A DNA stretch of 64,000 bases from Megamerina dolium (GCA_963854835.1 OY978526.1:92394140-92458139), one strand, 5' to 3'. Positions 25,101 through 35,120 are shown, numbered from the stretch's first letter. Notes: generated by a model from the sequence alone, not told the origin. Translations and numbers: made by a program.

Positions 25101-27823
25101 AGAAGCATTACAGGAACTGCCAATGCATCCCGAAAAATGCACTCTTTGGTGTGGATTATGGGCCGGTGGCATCATTAGACCGTACTTTTTCAAAGACGTC
25201 GAAGACAGGAACGTTACTGTAAATGGCGAGCGCTACCGTGCGATGATTACAAACTTTTTTTTTGGCCAAAATGGAAGAGCTGGACTTGGCTGACATGTGG
25301 TTTCAACAAGACGGTGTCACAGGCCACACAGCACGCGAACCAATGGCCCAATTAAGAGGCGAGTTCGGTGAACAGTTTATTTCACGTTTGGGGCCGGTCA
25401 CTTGGACGCCTAGAACGTACGATTTAATGCCTTCAGACAATTTTTTTGTGGGGCTATGCTAAGGCTATGATATGATATAGCGACAAGCCCGCAACGGTTG
25501 ACGCACTGGAAGCCGATATGTTGGAGAGAGTATGCCAAAATTGGACCCAGAGTATGAACCATCTTAGGCGCAGCCGCGTTCAACATTTACATAAAATCAT
25601 CGACTCTATCGACTCAAATAGAGATTTCATACATTTCTCTAAATTTTAAAAATCAAATCCGAGGGCTCTTAAAAAATCACCCTGTATATATGTATGTATA
25701 TATTGTATTTACATGCAAAGAGAGATGCAAAGGATTAGTGTATTAATCTCACAAATCAAAGCCAATTAAATAGCAATACGTAACAATAACAACAAATTTT
25801 TTGCAAGCCAAATGAAAGTTTTTACATAAAATCTTTATAACACATTTCTTTTCAATATATGTAGTATTGGTAAAAATACGCGAAATCATACAAGTGTAAA
25901 AACACAATTCAACCAAACATGATGCCATCCACAAACTTGGAAGTGTCTTAAGTGGGTGGTCAAAAACAAATAAATAAAAATATAAATATGTATAACAGTA
26001 CATTGGCATACTTGAATGTTTGTGTATGTGAACAGAAAGAAATGAAATGGAAAGAAAAACAAAATTTTGATGATTTATGATAATAAACCTTTGAAGGATA
26101 AACATAAATGTTTAAATAATTTCCATTTGTTCAATAAAATGTAAAATTGTTTTAAATTGTTTGTCTCTTTAGTAGATAAATAAAATAAATTGACCTCATA
26201 AATTTGTACCGATATTTGATGTAAGCTCTATATCCTTGATCTTGTCGAGGGTCATACGTAATGTTGTCAACAAATGATTTTCACATTGAAATTACAAAAA
26301 AAAAAAAAAAAATTTTACTAATATTGAAACGACCTCATGTAATGCGTATATTTCAAAATGTATCTAAGCTCCTTAGAATTGAAAATTCTTAACATGGGAT
26401 TATTATTATTTTGTAAGGATCCTAGTTAGAAGCATTTATTTATAGCATTTGCTTGTAAGTACATAAGAATAGAGATAAGATAAGATAAGATATGCAAAAA
26501 AAATAAGCCTTTTTCGTTCCATTTAGTTGATTTTGCCAAAATTCTATACGAGTATTGAGAAAGCGAACAAGGTAGAAAGGAAAATAGTAAGCTAGGCTTT
26601 GCCTTTGGTTAAAGGTAGCGGCGCATAACTTTATTTTCAGTCTTCAGGCAATTGATTAAGATTATTTTTTTATTTTTCTTCAAAAAAAAATTGTCTTTAT
26701 ATTCTTATGTACATTGGTACACGGAAAACTCACCATCCTTTAAGCTTTGTTCACGTTTTATTGAGGGAGTTTTTCGTAGGGTTTTCGTTTTGAACTCAGG
26801 CTTTGGCTCCTCTTTGGGTTCTTTAAGGATCTCATCGACTTTGGGTACTTTTTTCAACACCGGACGTATTTTCAAAACATTCTCACTACTCTTACTGGGT
26901 ATGGGTTTCTCTTCACGTTTTACGTGACGTAATTTTGGTTTCTCTAACTTAAAACGTCGCCTACGTTCACGTTCCTCTTCCGTTTCATCTTCCTCAGCCT
27001 CGCTATCTTCTTCGACCTTTTTCAACGATTTATCGCGCTTTATTACGACCGGTCGTAATTTGGGTTTCTCAAAACGTGTTGCTGACTCACTTTCTTTTTT
27101 CTCATCTTCCTTCTTCTTCGGCACCGGCTTAAGAACTTTCTTAAACTGTTGAGTGATTGACTCTGATTCTTCGTCTTCCTCCTCCTCATCTTCTTCCTCG
27201 GATTCCTCCTCCTCGGTTTCTTCTTCTTCTTCTTCTTCGGTTTCTTCTTCAGTTTCTTCCTCTTCAGTTTCTTCCTCCTCTTCGGTTTCTTCCTCTTCTG
27301 ATGATGAGGGGGTTGGCTCTTTCTTTTTTGACGCCGCGATATTTGCTAACGCTCCTACAGTTGTTGCTGGTTTTTTTGTTGCTGGTGCTGTTGTTGTTGT
27401 TGTTTTCTTTGCAATTGGCTCTGGAGTCTTCTTTGCAGGCGTTGCCACTTTTTTAGCTGGTTCGATTATTTTCTTTGCTGGTTCAACCGTCTTCTTTGCA
27501 GGTTCTGTTGTTTTCTTTGTAGTCGAAGTTGGTTCTGTTGGCTTTGCTTTCGCTGCCACCGTTGTCTTTGTTGTAGCTGGTGTTGTAGTTTTCTTCAGCG
27601 CACTTGTCGGTGTCGTTTTTTCGCTAGGTTTTTCACCATTTTCCTTATCGGCCGTCGCCGCCGCTCCAGTCTTCTTAGCCCATGGTACGGTAGTCTTCGC
27701 AGTCGATTTAAGAGCATTTACACCGCCGTCTTCCTTAACCCATGGCGGACGAAAAGTGGTACGTCCGGCTGCATTCGTTGAATTCGTAGTGGAACTAGTT
27801 CCTCTTGGCGTGACAAATGGCAT
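6916..27823 (-). CDS. f: Forked/espin-family actin-bundling protein (eight exons)
   Basis: The exons are 27823-26734, 9364-9241, 9098-9009, 8924-8681, 8604-8104, 7724-7465, 7396-7183 and 7116-6916. Summed length is 2724 nt, giving 907 residues with every splice phase compatible. Domains in order: basic Thr/Pro/Lys-rich N-terminus with FRPPWVKE and EPAKK repeats; a Glu-rich tract (about 176-222); three KPKLRPV-like motifs (253, 295, 317); a polyproline segment (about 365-390); two adjacent WH2-like actin-binding motifs ending NDRSQP and NDRSKP (about 416-486); coiled coil (about 550-683); a basic helix; a second acidic tract; and a C-terminal coiled coil ending LADLGF. Forked proteins bundle actin in Drosophila bristles and are related to vertebrate espins. 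Ankyrin-repeat exons of longer forms are not in the window; this start resembles an internal-promoter isoform. Family assignment rests on remembered motifs. Confidence 0.83.
7183..7396 (-). CDS. f: forked exon 7 (acidic tract)
   Basis: 214 bases. The basic helix continues, then MAASMKEDEDEDGDEEKEDE leads into a long Glu/Asp/Ser tract ending SEPE. Acceptor AATAG, donor GTAAAT. Confidence 0.83.
7465..7724 (-). CDS. f: forked exon 6 (basic helix)
   Basis: 260 bases encode GGSANGSRRTSD, an acidic DSSPEFDLQLSESDPDEPEE segment and a long Lys/Arg-rich helix (KKAERRERRLVKEVKVLRSK onward). The donor is GTATGC, leaving AA of a Lys codon. Confidence 0.83.
7831..7857 (-). CDS. f: Candidate alternative first exon of a short forked isoform
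   Basis: An ATG at 7857 opens MDSNANHIE and ends GAG|GTAAAAAG in phase 0, which splices cleanly into the phase-0 exon at 7724. The predicted product would have 233 residues (27+260+214+201 nt): basic helix, acidic tract and C-terminal coiled coil, without the WH2-like motifs. Drosophila forked is known to make several transcripts including short ones; use of this exon is inference. Confidence 0.45.
8104..8604 (-). CDS. f: forked exon 5 (coiled coil)
   Basis: 501 bases, exactly 167 codons in phase 0. A Gly/Ala/Asp/Thr-rich linker is followed by a long heptad-like helix (DDIDKIRDDLQSTKQMLALE to MLERKLAQVLQ). Acceptor TATACAG, donor GTAATT. Confidence 0.85.
8681..8924 (-). CDS. f: forked exon 4 (second WH2-like motif)
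   Basis: 244 bases. It contains LLKQIQSGIRLKPTQTNDR followed by SKP and then GLRKFRKQMTIEEQLQKSQS, a highly conserved-looking region. It ends GCTGAG|GTAACA in phase 0. Confidence 0.85.
9009..9098 (-). CDS. f: forked exon 3 (first WH2-like motif)
   Basis: 90 bases encode PDWSEMMKEVESGMKLRHV followed by DCND, the first WH2-like motif. The acceptor is CGAAAG, weak in pyrimidines, and the donor GTAAGT. Both boundary codons (Lys and Arg) are restored by neighbouring exons. Confidence 0.78.
9241..9364 (-). CDS. f: forked exon 2 (polyproline)
   Basis: 124 bases in phase 2-2. It encodes PAPPPLPSLVPKVPPPPPPP, then a linker ending ALDRL. The acceptor is TTTACAG and the donor GTAAGT. Polyproline next to WH2-like motifs is typical of profilin/actin-binding proteins. 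Confidence 0.82.
11330..11790 (+). mobile_element. Internally deleted mariner fossil
   Basis: The left part resembles a mariner N-terminus in broken frame (STAEGVKLINSTLGENYMNL). After a deletion near 11500 the C-terminal catalytic region follows: HAPYSPDLAPSDYHVFRSIK, then YFASKPSSFYREGI and NGEYFDY. The third catalytic Asp (in SDY) remains; the first two are missing. Stop codons interrupt it, so it is inactive. Inverted repeats were not identified. Confidence 0.7.
11875..12737 (-). mobile_element. Tc1/mariner-superfamily (DDxD) element, family A, internally deleted
   Basis: Inverted ends read CAGGGTGATTTTTTA on both sides (11875 and 12737). On the minus strand broken frames give a family-type transposase: WLNGYVNNQNCRIWYEGQPE, ending in WPPRSCDLTPLDYFLWG. 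Compared with copy 24515-25684 the helix-turn-helix region is lost near 12540. Left flank is TA; the right flank (CATATA) does not show a clean TA duplication. Confidence 0.8.
13793..14470 (+). mobile_element. LINE fragment: RNase H domain of an I/R1-type retrotransposon
   Basis: Broken frames give the RNase H start (WY TDG with AGAGIIGPRFRKAIAMGK), QEEVHTLE, then ILSDSQAVLAAKN and VPRHKGHKGNERADSLA, which together hold the catalytic-type Asp/Glu residues. A downstream segment (NDLKLYTELL, LNYHMKKIG, CNCIAVARRRLGYLGNGI) is the ORF2 tail. Nearly the same segment recurs at 47530-47960. Frameshifts and stops show it is dead, and it is truncated at both ends. Confidence 0.72.
15690..16390 (-). 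mobile_element. Mariner (cecropia-like) transposase fossil
   Basis: On the minus strand, broken frames give FLHRIVTNDEK, LYRTQLMRWPQYIERHDKVI, a remnant of the PPYSPDIAPSDY region, SYEEAKNWTDS and KCIANDGQYFEE. These are in the order of a mariner transposase from the first catalytic Asp to the C-terminus. Several frameshifts. The N-terminal helix-turn-helix is not seen. Confidence 0.72.
16391..17232. other. Degraded repetitive DNA between two mariner remains
   Basis: No intact coding sequence. A short run near 16637-16680 reads FTDGFSTEHGF, reminiscent of an RNase H start but too short to assign. Confidence 0.35.
17235..18064 (+). mobile_element. Non-autonomous mariner with intact terminal inverted repeats
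   Basis: The left end (about 17235) and right end (about 18064) share a near-perfect inverted repeat containing TGTGAATTAGTAACC, each flanked by TA. Inside, an intact 99-codon frame starts at 17385 (MENFKNYARKQNLRESLLSY) with HTH of mariner type, including RLLVELYGDNSLSNTQCKEL. After a large internal deletion the C-terminal region follows in broken frames (HDNATHC, SAYHLFRSM, ending GEYFE at about 17986). About 830 bp against roughly 1.3 kb for a complete mariner. Confidence 0.82.
17966..18715. repeat. 375-bp direct tandem duplication
   Basis: Unit 1 is 17966-18340 and unit 2 is 18341-18715, with only a few substitutions visible (for example AACACC versus AGCACC near the ends). Each unit carries the mariner C-terminus and right inverted repeat, followed by a second transposase scrap (CFLLSGYLKLNVYINKLTNL then DDLMANTIR) of the Tc1-like DYFLWG type. 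The high identity implies a recent duplication. Confidence 0.92.
19421..20738 (+). mobile_element. 5'-truncated RTE-like LINE, reverse transcriptase remnant
   Basis: Broken frames encode LPDDWSLSVLCPIHMKGDH, ANYRGISLLS, GFRPNKSTIDQIF, VDYKAAFDS and GFRQGDSLSC, then NESKTKYLVSTN, FVYLGTSI, ITLANRCFF and SVLTYGAEAW. This is the usual order of a non-LTR reverse transcriptase and its C-terminus. The catalytic box is lost or shifted near 19940 (ADV/ADD). The 3' end terminates in a GAA-type repeat (about 20717-20738). The 5' edge carries three CCCGATG units (19421-19440). A 213-codon frame at 19940-20581 is the longest remaining piece. RTE assignment is from remembered C-terminal motifs. Confidence 0.78.
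21740..22460 (-). mobile_element. Tc1/mariner-superfamily element, internally deleted (family B)
   Basis: On the minus strand: SGRPHFVRIPKAIKAVTKSN, DLGLSAYKRHTGHLLTAVLE, QKSKALRSRYAH and ILFSDEKIFTVKESFNKQ (first catalytic Asp), then an abrupt jump to the C-terminus (MNEMRLAIDEWPDRLKSF). The middle of the catalytic core is deleted near 21890-21930. The frame of 156 codons (22359-21889) uses a non-ATG start and is a remnant, not a gene. Ends are approximate. Confidence 0.75.
23829..24514 (-). repeat. Inverted copy of the dispersed repeat of 640-2575
   Basis: It begins with the terminal motif (TATACTCTGCAT), carries GTCTGTCTGACTGCC where the GACG block should be, and ends in units recognisable as the reverse complement of the 155-bp array (CCACACTT, CATAACTTAC, GTATAGAACA). 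It stops exactly where the Tc1-like element of 24515 begins. Confidence 0.7.
24515..25684 (+). mobile_element. Nearly full-length Tc1/mariner-superfamily element, family A, inactive
   Basis: 1170 bp with CAGGGTGA-type ends and TA on both sides (24513-24514 and 25685-25686). Frames: an N-terminal HTH part (24680-24895), a central part (24892-25293) containing IDVTHFWLNRYVNNQNCRIW and PEKCTLWCGLWAGGII, and a C-terminal part (25262-25462) with WFQQDGVTGHTAREP and LMPSDNFFVG. Candidate catalytic Asp residues survive in IDVTHFW, QQDG and the last segment, but at least two frameshifts break the gene. Confidence 0.85.
26734..27823 (-). CDS. f: forked, first coding exon of this isoform
   Basis: 1090 bases encode residues 1-363 plus one base of codon 364. 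The start is the ATG of MPFVTPRG, preceded by AGCACA. The frame is open a little further upstream but contains no earlier ATG. The exon ends GATG|GTGAGT. The G left over joins TT of the exon at 9364 to make Val, giving the join KD-V-PAPPP. Low-complexity Thr/Lys/Pro and Glu tracts dominate. The serine-rich frame on the opposite strand is a shadow of the Glu tract. Confidence 0.82.
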
Positions 27824-27859
27824 TGTGCTTTCTTTGTGTTTGTGATTTTTTTTTCCCAA

Positions 27860-29219
27860 ATAAATAGCTCTATTGAATTGTGTATGGAATTCTTAATTTT
27901 GTTACCCAACACTTGTTGGTTAGAACATGTTTTATTGCAACACTTTTAATTTTAATATTGTTTTTTTCAAATCACCTGTTCACCATCAATTTAAAATTTC
28001 AATTTTCAAACATTCACTCATAAAATATTGTATTGTTATTATTCGCTATTTTGCTCGTCGTTTGTTTTCGATCGTTACTGTTTTGGCGTTTGATTTCTTT
28101 TTTTTCCTTTCAGACTCGCTCTTTCTTCGATTGCTTACTGTGAAAATAAACAATTACAACAATAATACGTTTTCAAATTATAATCATCATGATGATGAGA
28201 CCATTTTCACTTTTAAATTTTATTTAATATTAGTATATTAATTTATTATTCAATTTGTTCAGTTTCAATATATTTTCCGCTTCTTTATACCATCACACAC
28301 AACAGCTGTTTTCGAAATGTTTTTGAATTCTGGCCGAATATAAATATACATATTTACATTTTGTTTTGTCTCTTATTATTATTTTTATAGACGCTCTATA
28401 GAGAGCAAAAAATAAATTTATATCTATATGACTTGTAGTAAGAAAATCATGTACGAGTTTTGTATATAGGCTAAGTGGCGAACAAAGAATACTATAGACA
28501 CACATTTAATTTCTATCTGTTGTTGTTGTTGTTGTTGCTAGTTTTTTTGTGCTTATAAAAATAGGCTTTTAAAAAGAACAGCAATAACAACAACATTCAA
28601 CAGAAACAATATTGCCGGGTTTCCATCTACGATGCATTGATATTGTTGCAAAGAAACAATCGTCATTCAGCGCACATGTTGGCTACATACTATGTTTATA
28701 TACATGTATAAATGTATATACATATTGTTTATGTGTGTATACAATTGTATATTTAAATCATGACTAAATATTGTAGGGACAAATAATATTTGCACAAATT
28801 TTTTACAAATTTTCAATTTGATTTAATTTCGTACTTAATTATTTATCAAACACTTGTAATATTTTTGTTGTGAAGATGACTAATTATTATGATGTACGTA
28901 CAGCGAATGATGCTATTTTTAATTTAATATTCGTAACTATTTGCTATGCACTGCATTGTCACCAAAGCACCGTGAAATTGATTAGGTTATGATTTATAAA
29001 TAAATCAATTTAATTTATAAAAAAGTGGATATCTACCTTATACGTTATATCTATACAACCATGTTACATAGAGAGTATACCCATAATTTTTCATGGAAGT
29101 ATTTTTGAACGGAACGATTAATTAAGCAATGATTGAAGTACTAAAGGTCTGCAGAGTATGTCTGCAGTAGGATAGGATAAATTCGGACGTCTCGTACAAG
29201 TTACTCATGTAAAGATTTA
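27860..29219. other. Forked upstream flank / intergenic, no gene seen
   Basis: AT-rich. Contains a short TTG microsatellite (about 28519-28537) and a CATCATGATGATGAG palindrome (about 28184-28199). A promoter and 5' UTR for the forked isoform starting at 27823 should lie in the first part, but no core element can be pinned down. Confidence 0.45.
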
Positions 29220-30217
29220 AACTCGTGCACGTCTGGCTAGGTCAACTGAAAATATCGCAGCTGTTGCTGAGAGTGTGGCTGAAAACCCCGCTTTCCAGAC
29301 GATCACAGGAATTGGGCCTATCCAAAGACATTTTGCACCTTAGCCTACTTGCTTATAAGGTGTCGTTGACACAAGAATTGAAGCCTTTAGACCATGGAGA
29401 ACGCCGCACATTCGCTGATTGTGCATGAACAAGATCATGATTTCTCAAACAAACATATTTTGAGTGATGAGGCTCATTTTTATCTGTCTAGGTACGTGAA
29501 TAAGCAAAACTGTTGCATCTGGTACTCCGAAAACCTTAGAGAAACAGTCGAACGACCTCTCCATGCACAAAGAGTAAAATGTGGGTGCGGTTTTTGGAGT
29601 CGCCATGTAATTGGGCCATATTATTTTTGAAAATTATGCTGCTGCGACCGAATGAATTCCGTTACCGAACGATGTTGACTTACTTTTTTTGGCATGAAAT
29701 TGATGCTGAAGCAATGGCTCTATTGCGTGAAAAATTTTCTCGACTTTAGATTTCTCTAAATGGAGACTTTTGAGTGGCCGCCGAGATCGTGCGATTTAAT
29801 ACCATTTGACTTTTTTCTCTGGTGCTACATTAAAGACAAAGTCTACGCCAATGATCCAGCAAATATTAAAGCACTATTCGCTAGATGCCATGCGCCACAT
29901 CCCATACAGCTGAGAAAACAATGGCTCTATTGCATGAAAAATTTCCTCGACTTTTGATTTCTCTAAATGGAGACTTTGAGTTGATGCCGAGATCGTGCGA
30001 CAACACCATTGAACTTTATTCTTTGGGGCTATGTTAAAGATAAAATCTATGCCAATGCTTCAGCAAATATTGAAGCACTATTTGCGAGATACAAGCGCAA
30101 CTATTCGAAAATGTGATGAAAAATTGCACCAAAAGCATGGCCATATGCAAGAAGGATCGCGGGGGACATTTGGCAGACATTGTGTTCCATTACTAACCGC
30201 GGAGATTGTACTTTGAA
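29220..30217 (+). mobile_element. Tc1-like (DDxD) transposase fossil with internal duplication
   Basis: Broken frames give LSDEAHFYLSRYVNKQNCCI (29458-29517), ERPLHAQRVKCGCGFW, then FEWPPRSCDLIPFDFFLWCY followed by IKDKVYANDPANIKAL. The segment from about 29713 is repeated from about 29920 (period ~207 bp): both copies hold ATGGCTCTATTG, TTTCTCTAAATGGAGACTTT and the CDLxPxDFF region, in diverged form. Related to family A and the fossils at 51780 and 54075 but a separate family. Confidence 0.72.
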
Positions 30218-33200
30218 TTAAAATAAAATTATCAGCTCTACACAAAATTATTGGGTTTTTTTTTCTTTATTTAAAATGACACCTCTCGTTGAAAGAATCT
30301 GTAGTTCGTATTAAATTTCATATATCTAGGGGATTGTTGACTTCTGCATTTGATCAATCATCCACTATTACTATTACTATTAAACTAAAGTGTTGAAGAT
30401 CTGCTTATGTGCTAAGGTGCTGCAGTCAAAATGTGTTACTCTTTCGAAATTGTCTTTTTTTAATCTCATTGACAATTGCAATTTGCAATTTTGTAATTGG
30501 CAGATAACAAATATTTAAGTACGCTTTTAAAATATAATTTTTTTTTTTAACTAAGGAAATATGACCGATTTTCGATCTCCTATTGAATTTGAAATTGGCA
30601 GTCTTCACATTTTTATCGCAGCTCATGGAATTCCTTTAATTTCATTGCATTTTCATCTTTGAATTACAAAAATTTGCTAAGCTCTTATCGGCAAGAGAAA
30701 TAAAATTATATGTCGCACTATGACTTTTGGATGGACCTTCTTCTAAATCATATCAGTTAGTGTGAAAAGGTATCAATACTATCACTGGAAATAATGTAAA
30801 GAATTTTGAATTCTTTAATTGGGACTTCTAAATATAAATAAATGTATAAATGGCGTATAAAATGTATGAGCTTCGGAGCAATCAGTTGCTCTACTTGGAG
30901 CAAAGATTAAAATGTGAAAGTAATCGTTTTTTGCTGGACAACAGCATACTCATGCATTCACCCTATACTATATTGCATTTGTATACTATGTATTAATATA
31001 TATCTGCACATATGTATCCAGATATACAAATGCACGTACTAAAGACATTTCAATATTAGCTACAAATAAACAAATCAACCTTCAAAACACGTACATTTGA
31101 GTTCGTGCATAAATAGGAGCATGTACTTTGGTTTAATCAAACTCGAATTCAAATCTACAAATCCATATGATATACATATAATATATTGTAGTTGGTATGT
31201 ATCATAGAGTCAGTATGCATGTATATGCAGGCACCTACAAACTGAACGAATAAGAACAAATGTTTCAATATTTTTTATTCTAAATGAAATTAATTTTATT
31301 TTGTTTTCTTTGTCATTGTTTTTTTTTTCCCTTGTCTATTTATGTGCGAAATTCGTTTTTAATAACATTTTTATTTTTTTTCAATTTTTTTGCTGTTCGA
31401 AAAAAAAAATTTACATGGACTTTTGTATTTATATGCAATATTCATATATATATGTATTCGTTTGAAGCTCTATGTACTGTGTGTGGTGAAACGTTAAAAT
31501 CACACATATTTAATTATAGCCTTTTTAATTCTTTTTTTTTTTTGTTTGTTTGCGAGTGTAAGTGATGCTGATTTTCCTCAGAGAATACGCGTGTATGCAA
31601 GTAGCGCTTCCATACAATAATTTTTACACACTCCCACACACAAATAAAAATATTCACTCTTTTTTCAGCTTATTGCGTTCTTTTGCCATTAAAATTATAC
31701 TTTCTTCTTTTAGTTATATTATTCTTTTCGTATTTATTTTGCATTATTTTATTTTTTTTCTCATATTTCTTTCGATTAATTTTTCGGACTGTGTACAGCA
31801 TTTCGTATGTATTTCGTATTTTTCATATTTTCTTTTGAACAAAAATAAATTCTTATGGAGGCGTTGATTAAGCATTAACCGAAGAAAATGAAACAGAGAA
31901 AATACATTTACGTTTGTTCGTATCGCGAGTATGTATCGTACATACAAACATATGTCGAATGCTATGTACACTATTTTGTCTGTTCTTTTGTTCAGTGAAT
32001 TAATAAACATATTTGATGATTTTTGTTGAAATTATATTTAAAAATTCTCTATTTAGTATTTTAAAATTTTTATTCCTCTTCACAATTTTTGCTTTCTTTT
32101 TGTGACTTGATTGATATACAGCATTTCTTTTAATAATTCCAAATTTTTAGATTAGCTTGAATAATTTGCTTTAAAATTCCTTAATTAAAGTGATAATTAT
32201 TTTGATAAATTATAGCAAAAAAAAAAAATATGTGGCTTTTATTCTTATATCAAATCATTACATTAAACTCGAAGTATAATATTTTAGCATAATGCTTTAA
32301 TTTTGATAATTATTATTACAATAAAATATTGCAATATTTTTGAATAAATTTAATTATAAAATTTATAACGAACAACTGTAGTGTGTGATGATCATAGTAT
32401 ATTTTTTTATTTATCCAATCATCCAAGTTCTTAAATAAATCATAACAAATATTCACTTTTTATCTATAAAATTCTTATAGATTTAATTTTTTTTTGCAAA
32501 CCACTTAAAAAAAAAAGCGTACGAGCAATTTTTATGAAGGAATTCAATTGAAATTGTTGACGAGACGGTTTTCAATAAACTGAATAATGAAAATTTTGTC
32601 CCGTTTTCGAAATATGTAGGAAATTGCCACAAGATGAAATTTGTTTTGCTTTGTTTCTTGTGTATTTGTATTGTTTTCGTTAAATTCTGTTCTCTATATG
32701 GACTGCTCATCTTTGATCTGCTTCATTTACACATAGGAGGAGAGTACCATATGTACCACATTATATGTTTCCACTTTAGTGAAAAATTTAGCGCGAAATT
32801 TGTTGTCGATTTTTCTTCATTTTTTTTCGCTCTTGTGCATTTTTTGTGTATTTTTAGGTGATCATATACCATAGATAATGTGGAAAATGATCATCAGCAA
32901 AAGTGGAGCTAAGAAAAATGTTCATTTCATTGAGAAAATCTTTTCGAACATCTACGAGTATACGATCAAAAGTAGCGTGAACATGTTGTTGCAAAAGAGA
33001 AATAAAAGAAATTCTTGTTCCATGAAAGTGTTTTATATTATTTTCTTAGATTAAATATATATAAAGGATGCTTTATTAAACACTTGTGGGGTTTTTAATT
33101 TATATTTCTTCTTTTTTATATTAATTTTTTTTTTTCCCAGTTTTAATATAAACAAAGAGTTCAACTTCGACAATTTTTAAAGTTTTGAACAATCATAAAT

Positions 33201-33280
33201 TATTCATTAAGTACAACAATTTTTAGTTTGTGAAAAATATTTTAGTAAGAATGTGTCATTCCCATCATTTACATCAGAGT
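30218..33280. other. AT-rich intergenic DNA, no gene seen
   Basis: Long poly-T and poly-A runs and low-complexity frames rich in Phe/Leu/Tyr/Ile (for example around 31284-31867). Such frames are by-products of AT-rich DNA. No transposon family was recognised. Confidence 0.55.
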
Positions 33281-33284
33281 AAAT

Positions 33285-33975
33285 CGCTTCCCGATATGCA
33301 AGCGAAGGCGAAGAACTTAGTCGCGCTGTCGGACTAGAGATAAATATTGCAAAGACCAAAGCCAAAGATATTTAATCACTCCAATACAAGCCATATAATG
33401 ATTGACAGCTGTGCGATTGATTTCGTCGAAAGATTCTGCTACCTCGGCTGCACAATATCAGCAGACGGAGGAGCCGAAGTGGATGCCAACTGCAGGTTTA
33501 ACAAACCAAGGGCGACGTTTGGCCGGCTTAAATCAGAATGGGCAAATTTCCAAATCTCCAGATGCACGAAATTGCATGAAATCGACGCTACTGTATGGTT
33601 GATCTCGAACTCCATCCCGCAGAGACTTCAACCTTTCGTCAACAAGTGTTTGAGAATCATATGTAGAATATTCTGGCCTAACATTATTTCCAACGAGGCT
33701 CTATGGGGTCTAACGAACGAGGAGCCTATAGTGAAACAGATTTAGCGTAGGAAGTGACGCTGGATTGGCCACACGCTAGGGTAGCAGCCAGAAAGCATCA
33801 CGAGAATGTCGCTCGAATGGAACCCGAAAGGGAGCAGAAGCCGCGGTCGGCCAAATAATACTTGGAAAAGGTCAACCCTGCGGGAACTAGCTGATGTTAG
33901 CATCACATGGGATGGTGATAGAATAACAGTTTGCGATGGAGAAACCTTGTGGAGGCCCTAAGGAGAGAAAAAAAA
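33285..33975 (+). mobile_element. RTE-like LINE 3' fragment
   Basis: Frames give FVERFCYLGCTISADGGAEV, then FGRLKSEWANFQIS, RLQPFVNKCLRIICRIFWPN, RWIGHTLG and RSRGRPNNTWKR, the C-terminal portion of a dipteran non-LTR reverse transcriptase of the type with the RRWIGHTLR motif. The polymerase core is missing. Stops interrupt the frame after LTNEEPIVKQI. Confidence 0.72.
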
Positions 33976-34689
33976 AGCTTACGCTGGCTACATAACTATT
34001 TATGTATATTGTTATTGTACTATATACATAATTTACTTACATTTTATTTTATATCATAATTGTGAAATGTTCATTTCTAATCATCACATAGAACTCATCC
34101 ATATTGTCTATGAAACGTTTACGTTTGTTTAATTTGTTCACATTTTCTTTTAAACTCAAAAACTTTGACAGTTTTATATGAAATGAGCAAAATTAAATAT
34201 TTTATTTATTTAATTACTTGCTAAAAAAAAAAAAAAAAAGCTGTTGCTATTACAATTAGTGAAAATACAAACTGTATTGTTTAAACAAAATAAAACTGTC
34301 AAAGTAAAGAACTACAATACGCGTATACTCACAATTACTTTCAGATACTGTTGTTGTTGTTCTTGTGATGCTGCGAATGTCATGCTAATTAAAAATGAAA
34401 ATTACAACCAAGTGTTATATATATACTAAGGTGTGTCAAATATTGAAACGGCCTAATTAAATAAAAAAAAACCAAATTTTGGAAAAAAGCAAAAAAAAAA
34501 AAAAATTTAAATAAACTAAAGACTGGGAGCTGCCTAATTTATGAATTTTTACAATAATTTTTACAAAATTGACGTATTTTATGAAATTCGCTACCATCGT
34601 TTCAAGAGTGCCCTTACAGGGGTAGTCTAACGCGCATGTAGTTTTATTTCGTAAAATTTTTCTTGAAAATACTTGCTTCCTGACTATGA

Positions 34690-35120
34690 GAACGTCATCA
34701 CAGTATTGCTCTATGGATGTGAGACCTGGCTTGTAACCGACTTTCTTACTGGAAAAATTCAAAGTTTCGTCAACAGATGTCTCCGACGTATTCTCAAGGT
34801 GTGGTGGCCAAATGTCATCAGTAACTCCAACTTATATGAAAAATGTAAATTGGAGCCAATGGCCAATTACATAAAACTACGAAAGTGGCGGTGGCTAGGT
34901 CACACATTGCGAAACGACAAGTTCTTGATTGGAACCCTCAAGGCAGCCGCAAGAGGGGACGTCCTAAAAACATATGGAGAAGAACATTGCAAAAAGAAAT
35001 CGAGGTGTCCCTAAAAACGTGGAACGAGCTAAAGATTTTGGCGAAAAACTGAACCAGGTGGAAGTTCATTATTGAGGCCCTATGTTCCAGTGGATGATAT
35101 AGGAACTGATGATGATGATA
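34690..35120 (+). mobile_element. RTE-like LINE 3' end with GAT-repeat tail
   Basis: Encodes VLLYGCETWLVTDFLTGKIQ, FVNRCLRRILKVWWPNVISN and LRKWRWLGHTLRND, homologous to 33285-33975 but a different copy. The 3' terminus is a GAT microsatellite (35107-35119), as expected for target-primed LINE insertion. A SINE copy abuts it. Confidence 0.74.

Larger units (their letters stand above)
9365..26733 (-). other. Large first intron of forked, filled with transposon debris
   Basis: 17,369 bases between GTGAGT (donor, 26733) and TTTACAG (acceptor, 9365). It contains mariner, Tc1-like and LINE remains listed separately. The stretches 9365-11330, 12738-13790, 14480-15680, 16400-17230, 18720-19415, 20740-21735, 22460-23825 and 25685-26733 show no recognisable gene: AT-rich DNA, poly-A/T runs, short palindromes (for example ATGATGATCATCAT at about 15535) and degraded repeats. 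Confidence 0.75.

Noticed and set aside
27153..27845. Long serine/valine-rich plus-strand open frame (230 codons)
   Set aside because: It is the antisense of the Glu/Lys/Thr-rich forked exon; low-complexity codons keep the opposite strand open.
27824..27859. Upstream extension of the forked first exon (GKKNHKHKEST...)
   Set aside because: The extension begins at TTG, not ATG. The first ATG (27823) with a fair context was chosen.
31284..31867. Phe/Leu-rich plus-strand frames that could look like membrane proteins
   Set aside because: Poly-T-rich DNA gives such frames by chance; no family motif, no splice structure and no neighbouring support.
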